A stretch of DNA of 64,000 nucleotides, from assembly GCF_023674425.1 (NCBI RefSeq), contig NZ_CP098401.1, forward strand, positions 2,277,501 through 2,341,500. The letters run 5' to 3'. Numbering within the stretch: position 1 is the first letter of the stretch; each line of letters begins with the position of its first letter. Shown here piece after piece: positions 56,104 to 62,720 of this stretch. The stretch is from Sphingomonas donggukensis. GTDB lineage: Bacteria; Pseudomonadota; Alphaproteobacteria; Sphingomonadales; Sphingomonadaceae. The position numbers and the translations under genes were made by a program. Under the pieces are notes generated by a model, which searched no databases, was not told the origin of the DNA, and saw only the letters and a program-made list of their open reading frames with translations.

Positions 56104-57024
56104 ATGTCCGGGCCAAGCTATGGCGATGAACGCCTTTTCCTGATCATTGCCGATACTCCCGCCGGAGCGGCGCTCGCGACTGCCGCGGTGGCGGACGGCG
56201 GGGGGCGGGTCGCCGACACCGTCCCGCTCGCCGCCGCCACCACGCGCCTCGACCGGCAGAGCCGCATCGACGGCGTGATCGTCGAACTCGCCGGCACCGA
56301 CGAGGATGCGATCGCAGAACTGTTGCCGGTCGTCGCCCGGCAGGCGCAGGAGTGTCGCGCCGGCATGGTCGTCGCGGTGTCGCACAAGGAGATCGACGCG
56401 GCCTGGGCGGCCATCCCCGACGGGACGGCATCGGTCGTGTGCGACGCGACGATCACCGACCGCGTCGTCGCGCTCGCGGCACTGTCGCGGACGCACGCGC
56501 TTCACGACGTGAGCCGCGCCGACGACGAACGCATGCGACAGTTGAATGCGGAGGTATCGCGCTTCGCCGAAACGCTGATGCGCCTCAGCCGCGACGCCCC
56601 CGAAACGCCCGGTCCGGCCGCGCGCGAATCGCCGCTCCGGTTCGGCAGCGAGCTGCACGAGCCGCCGGCGACCAGCGACATCGCCGGCACCGACGTGCGC
56701 AATCTGATCCGCGCCCGGCGCCTGCGCAGCGGCTTCTTCCCCGGCGAGCTGTTCGCCGACCCGGCGTGGGACATGCTGCTCGACCTGTTCGCCGCCGGCA
56801 TCGAGCATCGCCGCGTGTCGGTTTCCAGCCTCTGCATTGCCGCCGCGGTGCCGGGCACCACCGCGCTGCGCTGGATCGGCACGATGGTCGATGCAGGCCT
56901 GTTCGAACGCCAGCCCGACCAGCGCGACCGCCGCCGCGCCTATATCGGCCTGTCCCCGCGCGCGCGCAGCGGCATGCACGGCTATTTCGCCGCCGCCCAG
57001 CGCGCCGGGCTGTCCCCGGCGTAG
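56104..57024 (+). CDS. Winged-helix (MarR-like) DNA-binding protein
   Basis: A 306-residue protein. The N-terminal 130 residues are an alpha/beta receiver-like region (LFLIIADTPAGAALATAAVAD, GVIVELAGTDEDAIAELLP) without the phosphoacceptor pattern I would expect. Residues 215-300 form a MarR-type winged helix: WDMLLDLFAAGIEHRRVSVS, TTALRWIGTMVDAGLFERQ and DRRRAYIGLSPRARSGM. It resembles the alphaproteobacterial 'winged helix DNA-binding protein' group; target unknown. A strongly initiated mini-ORF ends one base upstream. Confidence 0.8.
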   Translation: MSGPSYGDERLFLIIADTPAGAALATAAVADGGGRVADTVPLAAATTRLDRQSRIDGVIVELAGTDEDAIAELLPVVARQAQECRAGMVVAVSHKEIDAAWAAIPDGTASVVCDATITDRVVALAALSRTHALHDVSRADDERMRQLNAEVSRFAETLMRLSRDAPETPGPAARESPLRFGSELHEPPATSDIAGTDVRNLIRARRLRSGFFPGELFADPAWDMLLDLFAAGIEHRRVSVSSLCIAAAVPGTTALRWIGTMVDAGLFERQPDQRDRRRAYIGLSPRARSGMHGYFAAAQRAGLSPA

Positions 57025-57303
57025 GCGGCGAGTCTCGGCGAGCGGGCAAACGGGGGCGGATCGAGGCCGGGGAAACCGCGAGCGGACAAGGCTGCGCGGA
57101 GCCCGGATCGCCGCCGCTCCGCTGCGGACATCACGCGCCTTCCTCGGCGACGCGGCCCCGACGCTCCGGCAGGCCAGCAGTCGTGCAGGACACAGGGAGA
57201 GTGCCTCCGATCTCCCCCAGCAACGGCGATTGGTCCGCCCCCGTCCGCGACGCCCCGCTTGCCCGCCAAGCAAACCGCGCTATGACGCGATTTCCTCGAG
57301 AGA

Positions 57304-57379
57304 GGGCGCTTAGCTCAGTTGGTAGAGCATCTCGTTTACACCGAGAGGGTCGGCGGTTCGAGCCCGTCAGCGCCCACCA
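57304..57379 (+). tRNA. tRNA-Val (anticodon TAC)
   Basis: Acceptor GGGCGCT pairs with AGCGCCC, followed by ACCA with CCA encoded. The D-arm AGCTCAGTTGGTAGAGC, anticodon stem TCTCG/CGAGA with loop TTTACAC (anticodon TAC) and T-arm GGTTCGAGCC complete a standard 76-base tRNA. Confidence 0.97.
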
Positions 57380-57390
57380 CTCCCGTTATG

Positions 57391-57438
57391 GCCCCAGTCA
57401 CGGCCCCAGCCACAGCCCAAGTCACGGCTCCAGTCACA
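57391..57438. repeat. Four-unit 12-base tandem repeat after tRNA-Val
   Basis: GCCCCAGTCACG, GCCCCAGCCACA, GCCCAAGTCACG and GCTCCAGTCACA follow in register. The tract begins 12 bases after the tRNA and runs into the stop codon of the opposite-strand HTH/S24 gene, encoding a short extension-like end there. Confidence 0.75.
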
Positions 57439-57997
57439 GGCCCCGCACCAGCCGCACCGCGCGCGCGATCCAGGGCGGGTCGGACACGACTTGCTGGCGC
57501 GCGCCGCTGCCGAGCGGGAGCAGGTGGAGCCGGTCGCCCTCGCGCCCAATCAGCCGCGCGAACATGTAGCGCCCCGCCGGACGCGGGACGAGCACGTCGC
57601 GGTTGAGCGCGCCGGCAAAGCCGTCGGGCGCCAGCCGCTCGCACCAGATGTGGTCGCCCGCGCGGTAGTCGCCGACGCTGCCGGCGACCATCACCGCGAC
57701 CAGCCCCGGCTCCGCCCGCGGCGGCGCCACCGTCGCCGCGCGGCGCGGCGCGTGTGCGCCCGCGGCGTCGAGCACCGCCGCCACCGCAATGTCGGGCCGG
57801 TCGGGCAAGGTCACCAGATCGGATGCCTCGACCCCCAGGGCCGCGGCGATGCGGTTGAGCCAGCCGACCGACACGGTCCGCGTCCCCGTCTCCAGCCGCC
57901 CGATCGTCTGCGCGGTCGTCGGCGGCACGCACGCGCGGGCGACATCGTCGAGGGTCATCCCCTTCGCGCGGCGGACTTCGCGGATCGCGGTAATCAT
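57434..57997 (-). CDS. HTH (XRE) and S24-like regulator lacking a clear catalytic Lys
   Basis: A 187-residue protein. Residues 1-60 form an XRE helix-turn-helix (IREVRRAKGMTLDDVARAC, GWLNRIAAALGVEASDLV). Residues 95-185 match a LexA/CI-type S24 domain: AVMVAGSVGDYRAGDHIWCE gives the Ser, but the Lys position is Arg in FARLIGREGDRLHLLPLG. So it may be a non-cleavable repressor-like protein. It lies next to tRNA-Val, a typical integration neighbourhood, but no integrase or att repeat was seen. Divergent from the DUF6456 gene. Confidence 0.8.
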   Translation of the reverse strand: MITAIREVRRAKGMTLDDVARACVPPTTAQTIGRLETGTRTVSVGWLNRIAAALGVEASDLVTLPDRPDIAVAAVLDAAGAHAPRRAATVAPPRAEPGLVAVMVAGSVGDYRAGDHIWCERLAPDGFAGALNRDVLVPRPAGRYMFARLIGREGDRLHLLPLGSGARQQVVSDPPWIARAVRLVRGL

Positions 57998-58094
57998 GGG
58001 CGCGGCGTTCCTAACCTATCGGGTTCGTTTATCCTGTCCTACATCGTCGACGCCGTGGCAAGCCCTCGCCGAATCGGTGGATCGGGAGATGGAC

Positions 58095-58577
58095 ATGCGC
58101 GTGTTGGCGGAACGAGCGATCGAGGATGGCCGCGTCACGACGGACGCGCGCCCACGGCAGCGGTCGGGGCGCAGCGTCACCGTCAACCTGGCCGAATCGC
58201 CGCTGTCGTGGCTGCGCGCGCGCGGCCATGTCGATGCCCGGCAGTTCGAGGCCGGCGAACGGCTGCGCGCCGATTACGAGACGGCACAGCTCGGCCCGCG
58301 CGTGACGATGCGCTGGGATGCCGCGCCGTCCGCCGGGGGGCGACGCGCGGCGCCCGACATGCTCGACCCGACCCTCGCCGGCATCGCCGCCAAGCGCCGC
58401 TTCGACGCCGCCGTCGCCGCGGCGGGTCCGGGCCTGTCCGACGTGCTGTGGCGCGTGGTGTGCGCGGGCGAAGGGCTGGCGGCTGCGGAAAAATCGCTCG
58501 GCTGGCCAAGCCGCGCCGGCAAGCTGGTACTGGGCCTCGCGCTCGACCGGCTCGCCGGCCATTACCGCCTAGGCTAG
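58095..58577 (+). CDS. DUF6456 domain-containing protein
   Basis: A 160-residue DUF6456 protein: VTVNLAESPLSWLRARGHVD, QFEAGERLRADYETAQLGPRV (key GERLRADYETAQ) and LSDVLWRVVCAGEGLAAAEK are diagnostic and found in alphaproteobacterial regulators, often after an HTH. The ATG at 58095 has GGGAG six bases upstream; ATG two codons earlier is possible. Probable DNA-binding helper of HTH proteins, but unproven. Divergent from the HTH/S24 gene. Confidence 0.82.
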   Translation: MRVLAERAIEDGRVTTDARPRQRSGRSVTVNLAESPLSWLRARGHVDARQFEAGERLRADYETAQLGPRVTMRWDAAPSAGGRRAAPDMLDPTLAGIAAKRRFDAAVAAAGPGLSDVLWRVVCAGEGLAAAEKSLGWPSRAGKLVLGLALDRLAGHYRLG

Positions 58578-58687
58578 GGCGCGCAGCCACGGGGCCGGCG
58601 GCGTTTGCTATTCGTCGGTGGCGCGGCGATAGTGGCGGCGTCATCCACACGCGCCTCCCGCGCGCTTCCCCTGGGCCGAAATCGCGC

Positions 58688-59920
58688 ATGAGCCGTACCG
58701 CCGTCGCCGCTCCACCCCGCCTGGCGCTCACCATCGAGCCGGAGCCGGCGAAGGCGCTGCCGATGGAGCAGGAGCGCGCGTTGCTGCGCCAGGCGATCGA
58801 CCGCCAGCCCGCGACGGAGGCGCTGCGCCGCGGCTACGTCAGCCTGTCGCTGCTGCTCGACGCGTTCGACGACGTGATCGCGCTCGGCACGCCGCTGGCC
58901 GAGGATACGGGTGCCGCCAGCGACCTGCTTGCCGTGGCGATCGCCTATATGTCGCGCGACCATGATGGCGACATGACGTGCGCCGATGGCTTTGCCGCCC
59001 GCGCCGCGGCGGCGGCGGACGAGCCGAAACCCCGTGCCGCCGCGCTGGCGCTGCACGGCAAGATCCGCACGTTGCTGGGCGACCGCGACGGAGCGCTGAC
59101 GCTGCTGGAGGCGGCGCTGGAGGCCGACCCGGCGAACGTCGACGCCGCGAAACGAAGGATGACATTGCTGCTGCGGCGCGGCCAGCCCGACACCGCGCTG
59201 GCGGTTGCCGACGCCTTGCGCGCGCGCGGCGCCAACCACGCACGGCTGCTGGCGGCGATGGGGGAGGCGCATGCGATGCTCGGCGACCTCGCGACCGCGC
59301 GCAGCCTGATCGGCGTGCCCGATTTCCTGGTGTCGGAAACGCTCCCGGTGCCAGACGGCTGGTCGTCGCTCGAGGGCTTCAACGCCGATCTGTCGGCCGA
59401 GCTGAACGGCCATGCGAACCTGCGCTATGGCCGTTACGGCGTGGCGTCGTCGCATTCCTGGCGGGTCGATCGTCCCGCGACCGGGCGGGTGCCGGCCAAC
59501 CGCGCCCTGCGCGATGCGATCACGGCGCGCGTCCTTGACGCCGCACGCCGCCACGACGCGATCGACCATCCGTGGGTCGCGACCCGGCCCGACCGTGCGA
59601 TCTTCCACAACTGGAGCGTGCTGACCGACGCCGAAGGCTATGAGGAATGGCACGTCCACCAGGGCGGGTGGATGAGCGGCGTCTATTATGTCGACGTGCC
59701 GGACGCGATCGTGAACGGCACCGGGCGAGAGGGGTGCATCGCGTTCGGCCTGCCCGACGACCCGGTCGATGGCGCCATCGCCACAGCCTATGGCGAGACG
59801 CTGGTGCGGCCCCGATCGGGCATGCTGCTGCTGTTTCCGTCGCAGGCGTTTCACCGCACGTTCCCGCACGGCGGCGACCGGCGCCGCATCTGCGTGGCGT
59901 TCGACATCGTCCCCGCCTGA
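58688..59920 (+). CDS. TPR-like plus 2OG-Fe(II) oxygenase protein
   Basis: A 410-residue protein. Residues 1-200 are helical TPR-like repeats (ALRRGYVSLSLLLDAFDDVI, LHGKIRTLLGDRDGALTLLE, ALRARGANHARLLAAMGEAH). Residues 225-410 resemble 2OG-FeII_Oxy_5: HVHQGGWMSGVYYVD (His322, His324) and HRTFPHGGDRRRICVAFD (His389, Arg for 2-oxoglutarate). Usual family spacing of an HxH and a distal His is kept. Such oxygenases are found in polysaccharide and natural-product loci. It begins the cluster at the right edge, 15 bases before the first kinase-like gene. Confidence 0.82.
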   Translation: MSRTAVAAPPRLALTIEPEPAKALPMEQERALLRQAIDRQPATEALRRGYVSLSLLLDAFDDVIALGTPLAEDTGAASDLLAVAIAYMSRDHDGDMTCADGFAARAAAAADEPKPRAAALALHGKIRTLLGDRDGALTLLEAALEADPANVDAAKRRMTLLLRRGQPDTALAVADALRARGANHARLLAAMGEAHAMLGDLATARSLIGVPDFLVSETLPVPDGWSSLEGFNADLSAELNGHANLRYGRYGVASSHSWRVDRPATGRVPANRALRDAITARVLDAARRHDAIDHPWVATRPDRAIFHNWSVLTDAEGYEEWHVHQGGWMSGVYYVDVPDAIVNGTGREGCIAFGLPDDPVDGAIATAYGETLVRPRSGMLLLFPSQAFHRTFPHGGDRRRICVAFDIVPA

Positions 59921-59935
59921 AGCGGGCGTGCGGCG

Positions 59936-60793
59936 ATGGCGACGACGGAGGAACCCCCGCGGGTGTATGACGGCGTCGGCTGGGGGCTGGCGATCCGCAG
60001 TGCCCTGCCCGTTCCCGGAGTCCTTTGCGGCGTGCCTATGGCGGCGCACGCCGACGTCCGGATCGAACGGGGCCACGTCGTGGTGCCCGATGCCTCGGCC
60101 TGCGTCGGTCCCTATGCCCGCGCGGGGGACGCGCTCGTCTTCCTGCCCGGCCCCGCGCGCTACCGGATCGCGAGCGACGGCATCGTGGTCGACTGCGCCG
60201 ATCCTGCCCATCCCGACGTCGCCGGATTGCTGATCGCGACCGCGCTGCCGGCGCTGGTGTGGATGCGGGGCACGCCGGTCCTCCACGCCGCCTGCGCCGC
60301 GCCGCCGGGCGGCGACGCGGTGGCGGTCGTGGGGGCATCGGGCGCGGGCAAGTCGCGCGTGCTCGACCAGCTGTACGCCGCGGGATGGGACGTCGTCGCC
60401 GACGACAGCGTGGCGCTGTCCGACAACGGCGACGCGATCCTGGCAAGCGGACTGCCCGGCGGCCTGCACCTGCGCGATGCCGGGGCGGACGACGCGCGGC
60501 GCTGGTGCCCCATCCCCCCGTCCCGCCAGCGACGCAGCGCGCGACTGGCCGCGATCATCGAGATCGCGCCCGATGCCGACCGGACGACACGCCTCTCCGG
60601 CGTCGATGCGCTCGCGACGCTGCTGCGCCACCGCCACCGCCCGCGCGTGCCCGAACTGCTCAGCCTGCAGGCAAGCGTGATGCCGACGCTTGCCGCAGCC
60701 GCGCGTGCGTGTCCCGTGTGGCGCTGGTCGCCCGAACCCGATTTCGCCGCGTCGGTCGATGCCGTCATCGTCGCGATCGGCGCGCGCGCCTGA
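59936..60793 (+). CDS. HPr kinase/phosphorylase-like protein (first copy)
   Basis: A 285-residue protein. The C-terminal half resembles the HPr Ser kinase core: HAACAAPPGGDAVAVVGASGAGKSRVLDQL with P-loop Lys139 and then WDVVADDSVAL, the acidic motif after the P-loop. The N-terminal half is a beta-rich domain not seen in true HprK. Homologues act on a peptide or sugar substrate in lasso-peptide (kinase) and polysaccharide ('HprK-rel') clusters. It overlaps the second kinase by one base (TGATG). Confidence 0.8.
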   Translation: MATTEEPPRVYDGVGWGLAIRSALPVPGVLCGVPMAAHADVRIERGHVVVPDASACVGPYARAGDALVFLPGPARYRIASDGIVVDCADPAHPDVAGLLIATALPALVWMRGTPVLHAACAAPPGGDAVAVVGASGAGKSRVLDQLYAAGWDVVADDSVALSDNGDAILASGLPGGLHLRDAGADDARRWCPIPPSRQRRSARLAAIIEIAPDADRTTRLSGVDALATLLRHRHRPRVPELLSLQASVMPTLAAAARACPVWRWSPEPDFAASVDAVIVAIGARA

Positions 60794-61647
60794 TGCGCCA
60801 CCATGCCACCGCCTTCGGATTGCACTGGTCCTCCGACCTGCCGCTGCCGCTGTTCCCGCCAGCCGCGGACGCAGCGCGGCCCGCCGACGTGACGGTCGTC
60901 TGGCACGCGGCGCTCGCCGACCGACCCGGCGGACGGACGATCAACAACGGGCGGATCTTCGCCGACGGCATCCGCTTCGCGCAGGACGGCGCGACCTTCG
61001 ACATGCGCGACGGCAACCGCATCGACTGGACGACCGCGGTTCGCCCGGCCGCCCCGCCCGACGCGCTGTACGGCACGGTCGCGGCGCTGCTGGCGGCGTG
61101 GCGCGGCACCGTGCCGATCCACGGCAGCAGCGTGGAGATCGACGGCAGCGCGGTGATCGTCTGCGGCCCGTCGGGCGCGGGCAAATCGACGCTGGCCGCC
61201 GCGCTGGTCGCCGCGGGCGCGCGGCTGGTGTCCGACGACCTGTCGGTGCTGAGCGCGAACGCCGGCGGTGTCGCGGTGTGGCCGGGGCGGCCCGCGATCC
61301 GACTGGTGCCGAGCGGCGGGCTGGCCCCGGGCGAAGCGAAGCGGCTGCACCGCCCGTCGGCGACCGTCGATCCACGCGCGCCGGTTCCGCTCACCACCCT
61401 GCTGGTGCGCGGCGATGATGGCTTGCCGGACGGTGCGGTCGCGCGCCTGTCGCTGCTGACGCGGCAGCTCTACCGCCCGCGCTGGATGGCGGCGATGCCG
61501 CGCCTCGCCGACCGGCTCGGACTGCTCGGGCGCGCGGCGGAGGCGATTTCGGTCGTGATACTGCCCCCCGCCGGCCACGATCGCGCCGTCCCTGTGGAGC
61601 GGCGCGCAGAGGCCGCGATCGCCGCCGTCCGCGCCGTGCGATCCTAG
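60793..61647 (+). CDS. HPr kinase/phosphorylase-like protein (second copy)
   Basis: A 284-residue protein of the same type as its upstream neighbour. HGSSVEIDGSAVIVCGPSGAGKSTLAAALV has P-loop Lys131, then ARLVSDDLSVLSANAG and the LLGRAAEAISVVILPP region. Here the core agrees more closely with HprK: GPSGAGKST and SDDLS. The N-terminus differs from copy one (FGLHWSSDLPLPLFPP). It starts one base inside the first gene and ends 4 bases into the convergent PqqD gene. The substrate is unknown. Confidence 0.83.
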   Translation: MRHHATAFGLHWSSDLPLPLFPPAADAARPADVTVVWHAALADRPGGRTINNGRIFADGIRFAQDGATFDMRDGNRIDWTTAVRPAAPPDALYGTVAALLAAWRGTVPIHGSSVEIDGSAVIVCGPSGAGKSTLAAALVAAGARLVSDDLSVLSANAGGVAVWPGRPAIRLVPSGGLAPGEAKRLHRPSATVDPRAPVPLTTLLVRGDDGLPDGAVARLSLLTRQLYRPRWMAAMPRLADRLGLLGRAAEAISVVILPPAGHDRAVPVERRAEAAIAAVRAVRS

Positions 61648-61910
61648 CGGACGCGCTTTGCCATGTTCAGCGTCTCCAGCCGCTCGAGCGCGGTCGCGAC
61701 CGATGGCGCGCAGGTTTCGGGCGCGACCTGATATTTCGCCACCATCGCCTCGACGATCGCATCCTCGCCGGTCGGCTGCTCGATCACCGACCAGATCGCC
61801 GCGGCGGTACCGTTCAGCGCGCAATATTGCCCGCCGGTGATGTCGATCAGGATCAGCGAATCGTCGACTTCGGTGCCCACGCAATCGGCAGACTGGACCC
61901 AGATGCTCAT
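61644..61910 (-). CDS. PqqD-like peptide chaperone
   Basis: An 88-residue PqqD-fold protein, the prototype RiPP recognition element. ILIDITGGQYCALNGTAAAIWSVI is diagnostic (key YCALNGTAAAIW) with LERLETLNMAKRVR at the end. It resembles the split B1 (leader-binding) subunit of lasso-peptide synthesis and the PqqD in 'HPr-rel-A' polysaccharide loci. It is on the opposite strand, convergent and overlapping the second kinase by 4 bases. Confidence 0.88.
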   Translation of the reverse strand: MSIWVQSADCVGTEVDDSLILIDITGGQYCALNGTAAAIWSVIEQPTGEDAIVEAMVAKYQVAPETCAPSVATALERLETLNMAKRVR

Positions 61911-62015
61911 CAGATTTCCCCAAACCCCAATGGCTTCGACCCTAGACCAGCTATGCTTGCCTTCGCAACATGGCGCGGTGCTTGCCGCACGCTGGCGGGA
62001 CGATAGAGATGGCGC

Positions 62016-62720
62016 ATGGGGCCGATGCGCGCACTGACCTGGCTATGGCGCGGCGCGCGGCGACTGGCCGATGCGCGCGCCCGGTCGGAGATCGCGACGC
62101 GCCGGCGCCACCGCGACCGGATCCACCAGGACGTGACGCTGACCCGGATCGATCGCTATCCCCGGCTGTTCGCCGCCGCGCGCGACCTGCTGGCCGACCG
62201 GCCGCGACCGACCCTGCTGTCCTATGGCTGTTCCAGCGGGGAGGAGGTCGTGTCGTTGCGCGGCTATTTCCCCGACGCGGACATCGTCGGGGCGGAACTG
62301 AACTGCGCGATGCTGGCGGCCTGCGCGCGCTGGCCGCACGATCCGCGCACGCGCTTCCTCGCCTCCGACGATGCCGGCGTCGCGGCGGCGGGGCCGTATG
62401 ACGCGATCTTCTGCATGGCGGTGCTCCAGCGCCGGCCCCACGGCGTCGAGAACGAGGGGCGCGAGACGATCGCCGATTTCTACCCCTTCGCGCTGTTCGA
62501 CCGGCAGGTGGCGGAGCTTGCCGCGCTGCTGAAGACAGGCGGGCTGCTGATCGTCGAGCACGCGCAATATCTCGTCACCGATGCCTCCGCGGCGCCGCTG
62601 CTCGAGCCGGTCGGGGATCGCGGCGTCTGGCCGGCCAAGGGCCCGCGCTTCGATCGCGACGGACGCCGCATCGTGCCGCAGCCGACGATCGCGCGGCTGT
62701 ACCGGCGGCGCGCGGCATGA
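62016..62720 (+). CDS. Class I SAM methyltransferase-like protein
   Basis: A 234-residue protein with a basic N-terminus (RALTWLWRGARRLADARA) and a class I methyltransferase core: LLSYGCSSGEEVVSLRGYF (motif I GCSSGEE, about residues 68-74, as in CheR-type enzymes), DIVGAELN, then YDAIFCMAVLQRRPH. The ABC transporter gene starts 4 bases inside its stop (ATGA). The ATG at 62016 is used; 62025 is possible. Substrate unknown. Confidence 0.8.
   Translation: MGPMRALTWLWRGARRLADARARSEIATRRRHRDRIHQDVTLTRIDRYPRLFAAARDLLADRPRPTLLSYGCSSGEEVVSLRGYFPDADIVGAELNCAMLAACARWPHDPRTRFLASDDAGVAAAGPYDAIFCMAVLQRRPHGVENEGRETIADFYPFALFDRQVAELAALLKTGGLLIVEHAQYLVTDASAAPLLEPVGDRGVWPAKGPRFDRDGRRIVPQPTIARLYRRRAA

Noticed and set aside
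57304..58000. Integrated mobile element at tRNA-Val
   Set aside because: A repressor-like gene sits beside the tRNA, but no integrase, transposase or duplicated tRNA end was seen.
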